64,000 nucleotides of DNA from Trifolium pratense (taxonomy: Eukaryota; Streptophyta; Magnoliopsida; Fabales; Fabaceae). The stretch's first letter is position 1. Each line of letters starts with the position of its first letter. Location of the stretch: NCBI RefSeq assembly GCF_020283565.1, contig NC_060062.1:58612439-58676438 (forward strand), given 5' to 3'. This document shows positions 47,976 through 59,456 of this stretch, piece by piece. A program made the position numbers and the translations under genes. Under the pieces are notes generated by a model. That model was not told the DNA's origin and made no database searches. It saw only the letters and a program-made list of their open reading frames with translations.

Positions 47976-49748
47976 TCAACTTTTCTTTCCAGATCCTGAG
48001 GCACTTGGTTCCTCTGAGCTGTCAGCTTCTAAATCACTCAGATCATCATTGTCATTTTCAACAATACCAGGATTCTTTCCCTCTTCACTTGGTGGAACAA
48101 CATAATAAACCCAAGATTTTCCAACCTTTTTGGCAAAGGTCTTTAGCTTTGAATATGTTCTACCATATTCATAGCCAAGTCCTTCTCCTCTATGTCTCAA
48201 AACATTATAAATTCTATTAGCAGCTTTGCTCTTCCCAAGGTTGAGATGCACAAACTGTTGAAGAGCTATTTCCTGCTCATCAATAGGTTTGTGACAAACA
48301 GCACAACCCTTTTCAAAGTCATTTACTCTATTCAGAGTTTCTTGATACAGACCTTGAAAATGTTCTGCTTGTTCAATCAGAGTGTTAAGCCTTTCTTGTA
48401 AAACTTTTTGTTTACTTAACACTCTGAGATGTTTCTCAATGACCTTGTCAAGTGCAGTTATAAGTTGAGATTTAGAACAGTCAGAAAATACCTCATCTGT
48501 TACTTCTGAATCTGATTCTGATTCATCCTCTGAGTCTGCATCTGAGTCAGTTGAAGCCATTAGGGCTAGATTTGCCTCTTCTTCTTCCTCAACTTCTTCC
48601 TCAGATGATAGCTCTTCAAAAGTAGCCATCAGACTCTTTTTCAATTTGCTCTTAAATTGTTGCTTCTTTGAGCTGTATCTTTTGCTTTTGTCTTTAGCAG
48701 ACATTTCTGGACAGTCAGCAATAAAGTGTCCTGGCTTCTTACAGTTGAAGCAGTTCTTCTGATCATCCTTTTTGCTGACAAAATTTCTGGAGCTGTTACC
48801 TCTGAAATTTCTTTTGTTAAATCTGTTCCATTGCTGAAACTTGGTGAATAAAGCAAACTCATCTTCACCCATTTCCTCCTCTTGACCATCTGCAGAAGAT
48901 TCCTCTTCAATGTCAAGAAGCTGAGTCTTAAGAGCTTTAGAAGGAGTCCTAGTTGACTGTAAAGCCACAGACTTGGACTTCTTCTTAGCTTCTGAATCAA
49001 CATTCAGAACCATCTCATGGCTTCTGAGATTGCTTATCAGAGCCTCAAGACTCAGAGTCTTGAGATTTTGAGCTTCCTCTATTGCAGTGACCTTAGGTCT
49101 CCAAGCAATAGGAAGACTTCTCAGAATCTTCTGAACATGGTCATAGGTGGAATAACTTCTCTTAAGAGCTTTAAGACCAGATACAAGGATTTGAAACCTT
49201 GTAAACATAGTCTCAATGTTTTCATCTTGTTGCATAGTGAATAGTTCATATTGCCTTATCAAGAGACTAGCCTTAGCCTCTTGAACCTTTTCATTACCAT
49301 CATAGGTAGCACACATAGAATCAAAGATAGATTTAGCAGTAGACTTGTCTTCTATTCTGACATAATCTTCATGTCTAATAGCACCAACAACAATGTCCTT
49401 TACTCTATGATGCTTAGTGTAGGTTTTTAAGTTAGCTGGTGTGAGTAACTTTCTATGCTCAATGGACAATCTTCCATGTTCATTTAAGTTTTCAAAAGTT
49501 ACTCCCAGCTCAACCAAATCCCACAACTCATGATCAATAGCAGTAATATTGCTATACAGTCTTTCCTTCCACCACTCAAATAATGATGCATCACCATTGA
49601 ATATAGGAGCTTTCCTATTGCCACTATGTTCATGTGATTCATTACTTAAGTAGTCAAAACCAAAAGCATTTCTAGGACCACCACCAGCACCACTGGCATC
49701 ACCGGCTTCACCGGTTGTTCTAGTGCTACTATCGTCTCCTCCAGACAT
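47976..49748 (-). CDS. gag: Copia element B: Gag
   Basis: A 590-residue capsid/nucleocapsid protein. It starts MSGGDDSSTRTTGEAGDASG; residues about 45-260 form the copia Gag (UBN2-type) domain with FEWWKERLYSNI, TPANLKTY and ILRSLP. The CCHC knuckle CFNCKKPGHFIADC is at about residue 333. Acidic and coiled-coil-prone stretches follow (about 380-470). It ends at TGA; in relatives Gag continues into protease without a stop, so this is probably a nonsense mutation, though a natural Gag end cannot be excluded. Confidence 0.9.
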   Translation of the reverse strand: MSGGDDSSTRTTGEAGDASGAGGGPRNAFGFDYLSNESHEHSGNRKAPIFNGDASLFEWWKERLYSNITAIDHELWDLVELGVTFENLNEHGRLSIEHRKLLTPANLKTYTKHHRVKDIVVGAIRHEDYVRIEDKSTAKSIFDSMCATYDGNEKVQEAKASLLIRQYELFTMQQDENIETMFTRFQILVSGLKALKRSYSTYDHVQKILRSLPIAWRPKVTAIEEAQNLKTLSLEALISNLRSHEMVLNVDSEAKKKSKSVALQSTRTPSKALKTQLLDIEEESSADGQEEEMGEDEFALFTKFQQWNRFNKRNFRGNSSRNFVSKKDDQKNCFNCKKPGHFIADCPEMSAKDKSKRYSSKKQQFKSKLKKSLMATFEELSSEEEVEEEEEANLALMASTDSDADSEDESESDSEVTDEVFSDCSKSQLITALDKVIEKHLRVLSKQKVLQERLNTLIEQAEHFQGLYQETLNRVNDFEKGCAVCHKPIDEQEIALQQFVHLNLGKSKAANRIYNVLRHRGEGLGYEYGRTYSKLKTFAKKVGKSWVYYVVPPSEEGKNPGIVENDNDDLSDLEADSSEEPSASGSGKKS

Positions 49749-49800
49749 AGTGTTCTCACAAGATCTTTACTGTCTCACTGTTAAGTGAAAGTAACAGACT

Positions 49801-49818
49801 AGAGCTCTAGATCCCAAT
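49801..49818 (-). other. Degenerate primer-binding site of element B
   Basis: On the minus strand the bases after the 5' LTR read ATTGGGATCTAGAGCTCT. Compared with the initiator-Met type ATTGGTATCAGAGC seen in C, it looks altered by small changes. Confidence 0.5.
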
Positions 49819-50902
49819 TGAAGGTGTGAAAACACAAGAAGGGGGGGTTGAATTGTGTTTTAGTCAAGTTTAAAACTTTTTCAAGTTCTTAACATAACTA
49901 TAACAGCAGCGGATAAATAACACAATAAAACAAGTTAAGAGAGAGAGAGAGATCACACAAGCAATTTATACTGGTTCCTCTCACAAAACGAGAGTAGTCC
50001 AGTCCCCTTGCACTTCCAAGGGATTTCACTATAATCACACAAGATTACAACTGCTCAAGCACACAAGCAAGAGACTTCTCAACAATGCTCAAGCACACAA
50101 GCTTAAGACTTCACACTTAAGCACACAAGCTTAAGTTACCTCAAGTACTAGATATAATAAAGTAATGGAAAGTATACAACAGCTCTTAGTCAGAACCTAG
50201 AAGAACAAATACTAAATATTTGAACTAAAAGTGCAACAACACGGTTCAGAGGTTCAGAGCTTAATATGAGGAATTCAGAGTTTGTTCGTGCGTGTTAATA
50301 ATCCTTGATCGATATAATTACAACTGATTCCTTTAGAATATATATGACTAGAAAAGAGTCGTTGCAAAGAAGACCGTTGAAGTAGATAATCTTTTGTCTT
50401 CAAGCAGCTTGTCTTGATGCAGTTTGGTTGTATCCAAAACTAAGTAAGAGTTTCAGGTACTTTGACTACTGCAGAGAAGACTTTCCTTATTCAGCTAACA
50501 CAACTGATGACCCACGTTCTCAAAAGAGAACAGACAGAAAGATATTAGCTGTTCTGATCAGGCTTGAAAGGTCCTTTTCTTCATTGGTAGAAGAGTTGAC
50601 TTGCAAAAGAGAATCTTTACAAACTTCAAGAAGATCATCAGATTTTGATGAAGCTAAGACCTTAAGAAGTTCTGAAGACTTCATCGTCTGAAGATTACAA
50701 CTTCTGAGTCTCACAAACTTCTGAACGCTTACAAACTTCTGAAGTCCTTATCTTCTGATCTTCAATCAGAGCTTAATTGAATCTAAGTCCTGCACACTTA
50801 AATTAAATTTTTAGTCCTTCCAATTGTTTATTAATACTTTGTTATCATCAAAACCTTAATAGATTTAGGGGCAAACATTTTTAAATCAATTTTGTTCCAA
50901 CA
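49819..50902 (-). repeat. 5' LTR of element B (right copy)
   Basis: Pairs with 38950-40033. The differences I counted include positions near 49849, 49877, 50242, 50543, 50570 and 50894. Followed by the CATTA duplicate. Confidence 0.95.
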
Positions 50903-50907
50903 CATTA

Positions 50908-52699
50908 TAATAAGTTTGAATATCTTTATGCAATGTTATTATGTGATTGATTGGATGATATTGAAATCTAGAATGCTTTCTGAAATTCATGTATATCACT
51001 CTAAAGCTTAAATTGTACATCAATTTTTTTTTGTCATGACTTGCATATATTTGTGCTTTCAAATAGCTTTAATGCAATAAGGTTTGCACTCTTTGTTCAT
51101 ATACTTTTCATGATTTTTGCACACACATTATCTCTTTCAGAATATCATGTTAAGTGTGAAATGCATGAACTTCATTTTTTTTTTTGCAATATCATCTTTT
51201 TACACCCTTGTAAGCATTTATTTTTCAAATATGCTACTCATATTGCTATTAAAATATTGTTAAGGGTTGTTTAATTTGATCAAGTCATATTGTTTCTATT
51301 TTCACAATGATCAAGTTTTAATTTAACATGCCAAAAATCGATTGAATTAACATTTGTCTTAATTCAATTTTTTTATGGTCTTGTGGTATATGTTTTAAAA
51401 AGTATATTGATTACAGTGCTAATCAATTTTTTATGTGCAAGCTATGTTATGTGCTTAATGAAAAATTATCCTTGATGATCAATGAATAATTTTTGGAGTT
51501 AGTCTCTTAATTATTCTTCATGATAGACCAAAACATTTAGAACAAAAATGACAAAAACTCATGATTTTGATAATCAATTATATGTCATATTTTGGTCTTC
51601 CATAAGCTTGACTTATAGCACTTTTTTTATGAAAAACATTTTTTCTATAAGTCTTTTATATGTGCACTTTTCTCAATATAAAACTTTGGATGAATCCAAT
51701 TTTGTTGCACATCTTGATTAACCTATAGTTTGCTTAATTGATGATTAAGTAGAACTTTTTGAATATGGCTTCTCAAAAAATTGAGATTTGGTTATGGCTT
51801 ATGTAAAAGATCCTCCTTCAAAGGTTTTAAATGAATATTCATTTTTTGTTGGATTTATTATTTGAAGGATTTTAACAAGAGAACATATGATTGGTCTTCA
51901 TGAAAATAATTTGTGTGTCCACTCTCCATAAAATTAGAATTTGGTCTAAGAATAATAGTTCTTGCACATTGTATTCTTGAACTCATATTTGACTTTTTAT
52001 TAACATAAAAGTGTTGTTTCTACACTTGCGTGTTAAGTTGTCAAAATAGAATTGTGATCAAATATTTTTTTTTACAATGGAGTATTCTTTGAAAATTTTG
52101 CTTTGAAACAGAATCATCTTCTTTATGAGAATATTCAAAAAAGAGAGAATTTTTTTTTGACAAGATGTCAATTAACTCTGATTTCACAGCTTCCTCATAT
52201 GCGCAATTTTCTCTCCAGTTTTAAAAAAAATCATTGGAATATTTTCAAAAGATATTTTAGTCTTGCCTATCATTTCCTTATTTTAAGAATGATCATGTTT
52301 TAAAAGAATGTCCATCTCATAAGACTTAGGGGGAGTTCTCTAATTTTGAGAATGTTTGACTTGCATTGTCATTGAGGTCAAAATCACCTTTTCTAAAAAT
52401 TGAGTGTTTAGCATCAATTTTTAAAATCAAATGGTTACAAGTGTTTACTTGTGATTTAATCATTATTCATGTTATGATTGCAATATTAATGGAATGATTA
52501 TTGATCGTCATACATGATTTGTACTTTAATGTTTGATATATGAATGAACTTCTTAATTGCATGATTTCTATATGCAATACATTTCTTCTCTTGATTCCTA
52601 TCATTGCACTTCATATTTCATATTTTCCCAATACTTTTTTATAGATGACAAAAGGGGGAGAGATATATATGATGGGAGAGAATTGTTAGATAGAATTAA
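50908..52699 (+). other. Element C internal non-coding region, part 2
   Basis: AT-rich continuation of C after element B. No gene is visible. Polypurine tracts AGGGGGAG lie at about 52328 and 52655. It ends at the 9-bp target of the foldback MULE (TAGAATTAA, 52691-52699). Confidence 0.6.
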
Positions 52700-53284
52700 G
52701 GGTAAATAGTGTTATACCCCCCTGCAAAATAGACGAGTTTTGCGTTACCCCCCTGCAAAATATTTTTTTGAGATTACCCCCCTGCAATGTCAAGATTCTT
52801 TGCGTTACCCCCCTGGCTTAACAAGTGGGCATATGACATGGAAGAATCTTGACGTGGCATGACACGTGGAAATTAATTTATTTTTTATTTATTTTTAATT
52901 GCCAACTCATTAATTAATGTGGGTTTTTAATTAAAAAAATGAAAAAAAAACTTAAAAGTTGTTATATTTTTATGAACTTACTTAAAAGAAAGGTTTTTTT
53001 TTTTTACTAAAAGTTGTTATTATATATATAAAAAAATTCTTATATATATATATAATAACTAATAATAGAGTAACCAACAAAAAAAAACGAAGATGAAAAA
53101 AAAACAAATAATAATAATAGTAACCGAAAAAATAATAATAATAATATTATTATTATTAATTTTTAATAATAATAATAATAATAGTAACCAAAAAACTAAT
53201 AATAATAATATTATATATTATTATTATTATTATTATTAGTTTTTTTTTCATCTTCGTTTATTTTTTAGTTACTCTATTATTAGT

Positions 53285-53383
<99 letters not shown>

Positions 53384-54048
53384 AATTTTTTTTTATATAT
53401 ATAATAACAACTTTTATATATAAGAATTTTTTTTTTATATATAATAACAACTTTTATATATAAGAATTTTTTGTTTTATATATAATAATAGAGTAACAAA
53501 AAAAAACGAAGATGAAAAAAAAAACTAATAATAATAATATTATTATTATTAGTTTTTTGGTTACTATTATTATTATTAAAAACTAATAATAATAATAATA
53601 TTATTATTATTAGTTTTTTGGTTACTATTATTATTATTATTAGTTTTTTTTCATCTTCGTTTTTTTTTGTTGGTTACTCTATTATTAGTTATTATATTTA
53701 TATAAGAATTTTTTTATTATATATAATAACAACTTTTAGTCAAAAAAAAAAAAAACTTTCTTTTAAGTAAGTTCATAAAAATATAACAACTTTTAAGTTT
53801 TTTTTTCATTTTTTTAATAAAAAACCCACATTAATTAATGAGTTAACAATTAAAAATAAATAAAAAATAAATTAATTTCCACGTGTCATGCCACGTCAAG
53901 ATTCTTCCATGTCATATGCCCACTTGTTAAGTCAGGGGGGTAACACAAAGAATCTTGACATTGCAGGGGGGTAATCTCAAAAAAATATTTTGCAGGGGGG
54001 TAACGCAAAACTCGTCTATTTTGCAGGGGGGTATAACACTATTTACCC
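52700..54048. mobile_element. Foldback Mutator-like element, 1349 bp, 9-bp duplication
   Basis: TAGAATTAA flanks it exactly (52691-52699 and 54049-54057). Ends GGGTAAATAGTGTTATACCC and inverse. The arms, with repeated ACCCCCCTGCAA words, mirror each other; even the inner AAT/ATT and TA tracts mirror around about 53330, so most of it can fold on itself. No ORF. A (TA)n tract occupies about 53285-53380. Confidence 0.92.
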
Positions 54049-54057
54049 TAGAATTAA

Positions 54058-54253
54058 TTAATGAAGAATGTTATGAATTAACCTCTTGCATGTATTTAGG
54101 GGGAGTTTAATTAGAATGATATAAATTAAACTCTTGCATGTGTTTAGGGGGAGCTTAATTGTATATATATGAACATTCTTTCTTTTATTATTATTTCCAT
54201 CCATAAAACATAAAATTTATTCAAAAGGTTTGTCATCATCAAAAAGGGGGAGA
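54058..54253 (+). other. Element C polypurine region
   Basis: Tracts at 54099, 54146 and 54244. The last, AAAAAGGGGGAGAT, abuts the LTR and is the expected plus-strand primer. Confidence 0.75.
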
Positions 54254-55374
54254 TTGTTGAGGCAAAATCCATTTTAGTATTTTAATGACAACAAACCTTA
54301 TGGAATAAATGTTAAGTTTTATGAATGGTGATCTACTGATGTTTGCACTTGAGTTTTTGTTGAAAGATAGATATTATCAAGTGGACGAGCTAGAGGCTAC
54401 TCACGTCAACAAGTGCATTTATATACTCAAACAATGAAAGAATTGGAGTATCATCAGATAATTACAACAGTAGTATCACAAGCTTCAAGAAGATTTTTAA
54501 AGACTGTTGTTTTGAATCATAAAAAGATTCATCGAAGGATCAAGCAAGAAAGTGAGTTTCATGGATAATTGTCTTCCTCATCACTCAAGGATCACAACAA
54601 GTATTGAATAATCAAGGAAGAATTTGAGGATCATAGTTGAAGAATCAGGATGAAAAAACCTGCATCACAAGCTACTCAAGAATATATTGATTTTATGTGA
54701 CAAGGGTTACAATGAGTTTTTGAGTTATATGCTTTGAGGATTTACTACTACAATTAATATTAATGGGAATGATGCATTCATTGAGGATCTTCATAACCTA
54801 CTCAAAGTATCATTTTACCAAAGCTTCTCAAGATGACAACATTTGAGAATGATGGTCATGAGTTTTTCAAAGGAGCTTATGCACAAGGAATAAATGTTTT
54901 AATCATTCTCAATGATGAGTACTCCATGTCTTCACTAAAGAATCTTAAAGATCATCAATGAGCAAGCAACCATGTGTGCAAAACATCAAAGAGGAATTGA
55001 GGGAAGTTTTGCAGCAGCAAGATTTCAAGTTAATTGATCAAGATCGCGTGTCTCACTCCTTGAAGAAAATCTTGAATGCTGGTTCAAGAATGCTCTGAGA
55101 ACATTCTACAGTTCATGCTTCATTTTCTCCAAGAACGAGCTTCATAGCAAAAGTACTTATTTCTTTAAGTCAACTATGTTCAAGACAAAGAAACACTTTT
55201 ATCTTGGTTTTAAATCACAAGATCACAACAGTTTATGATCAATTAAGGCAAGGAATATTTGGGAGAAAAGTGACTTTCCCCTTTGGCCATAGTTAATGAT
55301 CAAACATGTGCAACATGATAAATTCTCAAGGCAAGATCTCATCAGGTGTCTCACGTGTGTTTAGACAAAGTTTA
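54254..55374 (+). repeat. 3' LTR of element C, cut by element E
   Basis: Matches 32725 onward almost base for base for 1120 bp, then stops at 55374 (GTTTA) where element E starts. The remaining LTR must lie beyond the window. Confidence 0.93.
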
Positions 55375-56415
55375 TGTTGGGTTTTTGTATGATTGGCTAC
55401 ATTTTGAAAAAACATATTTGAGCCAAGTGTTGAGACATATGTGCTGACCCCAAGTGTTGTGACAAATGTTGGTACACTTTGGAACAACACCTGTCTGTGT
55501 ATCTGTGTGCGCCAGCTAGCGGGTTTAAATTTCTACTCAATCTTTTGAAGATCTGTTTGAAGAATTGTTTCAAGGTTTCTTACAGAGGAAGGCGCACGTG
55601 TTTAATGTGTTTCACGAGGCAGCCAAACCCTAGTTTTATTTTCCAAAGGAATTATATTTTTGGAAAATATATTTTTGCGTTTCAAAAATATAACTATTGT
55701 TTTCAAAAATATATCACTGCTGCCGCAATTCTAGAAGCCCTAATTTTGTCTTGAAGCCCAAGTCATTCTACTACTATAAATACGAAGACAAGCATATGGT
55801 TTCAAGCATCTAAAATCGAGTCTTACAAAGCGTGTGTTTTAGGGATTTTAGAGTGTTAATTGTGAGCCTTTCTTGTGTCTCATTGATACAAGCTTAGGAC
55901 CTGAGTGTTATTGAGTTGTAAGTGTGAACTTCTCCTAAGCTTTGAAGTACGGAGATTGTTCTAGTGTGTTGTGTGGTTTGCTCGCAAGCTTTTAAGCAAG
56001 AGTGAATCCTAGTTTCGTAGGAGTGTGTCTCCACCTGTTGTGATCGTTGAATTGAATAACAACGCTGTCTGTGTTGTTAAGGTGGGAATTGGGACGGGGT
56101 CTCATATCTAGGAGTTCCTAGGTAGAAGTGTCATTGGGTAGTGATTAAGTGAGAAGTTGTAAACGGGTGAGTTTAACTTCGAAGTAATACTGCTGATAGT
56201 GGACTTCATTCCTGGATTGGTATCCCCCAGAGTAGGCTTTAGGCTGAACTGGGTTAACAACTCTTGTGTGTTATTTACTTTACTGTTTGGATTGTTTTAT
56301 GTTATTTGCTCTGTTTATAGACAAGTGTTGGCGCACCGGTAACAACATCTGTCTACAACAGACAAGTGTTGATACACCTTGATCAACACATGTCCACTGT
56401 GTGCCAGGAATTTCA
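55375..56415 (+). repeat. 5' LTR of copia element E
   Basis: TGTTGGGTTTTTGT to CCAGGAATTTCA, 1041 bp, followed by a primer-binding site variant ATTGGCATCAGAGC (56416-56429). TATA CTATAAATAC near 55775. The U5 side holds GGATTGGTATCCCCCAGAG as in A. Short frames in it are not genes. Confidence 0.9.
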
Positions 56416-56484
56416 ATTGGCATCAGAGCAGGCACCCTGTTCTGAATTTTAGGGTGAGCTCCAGGGAAATCGTTTCTAGCAAGG

Positions 56485-58545
56485 ATGGACAAAGAAGGAG
56501 GGTTTGTTACCAGACCACCTCTTCTGGTTGGTGCTTCAAACTATGACTATTGGAAGTCCCGCATGATGGCCTTTCTAAAACAAATTGATAGCAAGACATG
56601 GAAGGCAATTCTGAGAGGGTGGACTCCACCTGTGAAGATGGACAAAGATGGTAAACCAACTCTTGAGTTGAAATCTGCTGAAGAATGGTCCAAAGAAGAG
56701 GATGAGCTTGCTCTTGCTAACTCAAAAGCATTATACGCACTATATAATGGTGTTGACAAGCACATATTCAGACTCATCAAAATGTGTGTCTCAGCCAAGG
56801 AAGCTTGGACAATTCTTGAGACTGTTCATGAAGGTACCTCTAAAGTGAAGCTGTCAAAACTACAACTCCTAACCACTAAGTTTGAGAATCTAAGAATGAA
56901 TGATGATGAAACCATTCAGGATTTTCACATGACCATACTTGATTTTGATAATCAATTTGATGCCTTGGGAGAAAAGATACCTGAAGAAAAGCTGGTAAGA
57001 AAAATGCTTAGGTCTTTACCTAAGAAGTTTGACATGAAAGTCACAGCTATAGAAGAGGCAAAGGATATCACAGATATGAAGCTGGATGAACTGGTGGGTT
57101 CGTTACAAACTTATGAGGTAGCTATAAATGAAAAGATGGATAAGAAAAACAAAAGCATTGCTTTTGTCTCAAATGCTGAGGAAGAAGATCAACAGAGTGA
57201 TACAGAGTCTGAAAATAGAATCTCTGATGCAATGGTTCTTTTGGGAAAACAATTTAATAAGGTGCTAAAGAGAATGGACAAACGCTCTAAGACAAGTGCA
57301 GCTGACACTGGTCGCAACACTTACAGGAATTTCAGAAAACCTATAACAGATGAGAAATCAGCTCCAAATAAAGGTGTTCAATGCCATGAATGTGAGGGGT
57401 ATGGTCACATTAGAAGTGAATGTGGGACCTTCCTGAAGAAACAGAAGAAGGGGTTAACTGTAACTTGGTCAGATGAAGATTCTGAGGGAGAAGCTGATAC
57501 TACAAAGGCTATACATGCATTGACAAGTGTATGTGCATCTGACACTGAATCATGTGAGGAAGAACTGACCTTTGATGAGCTTGCTGAATCATATAAAAAA
57601 CTGTGTCTGAAGAGTGCAGAAGTCTGCAGAGTCTCTGAAGAGCAAAAAGAAACAATTACTAAGTTGCAAACTGAGAGAGCTGCTAATATGTCAAGAATCT
57701 CTGAATTTAGTACTAAATGGGAAGATAGTTTAAAGATCATTGAGGAACAGAAGGCAACTATCATCAACTTAGAAGCAGACAAGATCAAACAACTGACTGA
57801 GATAGCCCATCTGAATGAAGAGGTAACTGAATTAAACACTCATCTTGAGAATTTAAAGAAGCATGTTCTTAGGCTATTCAAAGGAAGTGATCTAGATGAA
57901 ATCCTGGAAACTTTGCCTGCTCCTAGTAGATCCAAAACATGCATTGGGTATGAATACAAAAATGTTAATAGGATTATGGATTACAACAAAGAAGGGAAAT
58001 ATATGCCTGAGATAAGTAAACAATCTTCTCCGAAAATGCATGACAGGATGTCGCCACATTTGGCTCCGAGACAGCAGAGACAAGTGTTACCACATGTGGC
58101 ACCACATCAGCAAAGATGGCAGAGACCTAGATTTATACCTAGACCCAGAAGCAGGTACCACTCATGGAGATGTCATCACTGTGGAAGAAAAGGGCACATA
58201 AGGCCCTACTGCTACAAATTGTATGGGTATCCAAGTGAAATTCCTCAAGAGTCTGATCCATCCATTACTAAAACAAGGATGGAATGGAAGCAAAAAGATG
58301 ATACAACCAATACCAAGGAGTATACAGCTGAGAGCAGTGGGAAAAGTCTGATTGCCCATACGTCACTCAGAGCCTCATCAAAAGAAGATTGGTACTTTGA
58401 TAGTGGTTGTTCCAGACACATGACTGGTGTTGAAAAGTATTTAAAAGAGGTAAAATCATATGCCACAAGTTTTGTGACATTTGGAGATGGAGCAAAGGGG
58501 GAAATCAAAGGTATTGGAAGACTGATTGACCATTGTCTGTTGTAG
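56485..58545 (+). pseudogene. gag: Copia element E: Gag and start of protease, interrupted
   Basis: Gag starts MDKEGGFVTRPPLLVGASNY with the copia Gag domain (YDYWKSRMMAFL, LEELVG-like helices) in residues about 15-230. The CCHC knuckle CHECEGYGHIRSEC lies near residue 299, a long charged coiled-coil-prone part at about 370-470, and a second knuckle CHHCGRKGHIRPYC near 563. The protease site [13 protein letters not shown] (about 638) keeps its DSG. The frame then enters an inverted LTR fragment at 58534 and stops at 58545. The lost continuation is found after the fragment (59407-61271). Confidence 0.92.
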
Positions 58546-59456
58546 ACAGATGTTGTTACCGGTGCGCCAACACTTGTCTATAAATAGAGCAAATAACATA
58601 AAACAATCCAAAAGTAAAGTAAATAACACACAAGAGTTGTTAACCCAGTTCAGCCTAAAGACTACTATGGGGGATACCAATCCAGGAATGAAGTCCACTA
58701 TCAGCAGTATTACTTCGAAGTTAAACTCACCCGTTTACAACTTCTCACTTAATCACTACCCAATGACACTTCTACCTAGGAACTCCTAGATATGAGACCC
58801 CGTCCCAATTCCCACCTTAACAACACAGACAGCGTTGTTATTCAATTCAACGATCACAACAGGTGGAGACACACTCCTACGAAACTAGGATTCACTCTTG
58901 CTTAAAAGCTTGCGAGCAAACCACACAACACACTAGAACAATCTCCGTACTTCAAAGCTTAGGAGAAGTTCACACTTACAACTCAATAACACTCAGGTCC
59001 TAAGCTTGCATCAATGAGACACAAGAAAGGCTCACAATTAACACTCTAAAATCCCTAAAACACACGCTTTGTAAGACTCGATTTTAGATGCTTGAAACCA
59101 TATGCTTGTCTTCGTATTTATAGTAGTAGAATGACTTGGGCTTCAAGACAAAATTAGGGCTTCTAGAATTGCGGCAGCAGTGATATATTTTTGAAAACAA
59201 TAGTTATATTTTTGAAACGCAAAAATATATTTTCCAAAAATATAATTCCTTTGGAAAATAAAACTAGGGTTTGGCTGCCTCCTGAAACACATTAAACACG
59301 TGCGCCTTCCTCTGTAAGAAACCTTGAAACAATTCTTCAAACAGATCTTCAAAAGATTGAGTAGAAATTTAAACCCGCTAGCTGGCGCGCACAGATACAC
59401 AGACAGGTGTTGTTCCAAAGTGTACCAACATTTGTCACAACACTTGGGGTCAGCAC
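58534..59456 (-). repeat. Inverted fragment of the element E LTR inside its own coding region
   Basis: The reverse complement of LTR bases about 55440-56366, lacking both LTR termini. It is flanked by 154-bp direct repeats of protease-coding sequence (58380-58533 and 59457-59610, one difference). Lack of ends excludes a standard integration; see finding. Confidence 0.9.

Larger units (their letters stand above)
38950..50902 (-). mobile_element. Copia element B (SIRE/Maximus type), complete, 11953 bp
   Basis: LTRs at 38950-40033 and 49819-50902, both 1084 bp with about seven differences by eye, and a perfect CATTA duplication (38945-38949 and 50903-50907). The order on the minus strand is LTR, gag, protease-integrase-RT-RNase H, env-like ORF, polypurine tract, LTR. 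Coding parts carry a TGA, a frameshift, an integrase deletion and a TAG (see entries). Confidence 0.95.

Noticed and set aside
39559..50714. The same 87-codon ORF in two places (39559-39822 and 50428-50691)
   Set aside because: Both copies are the same part of the two LTRs of element B; duplication of the LTR explains it.
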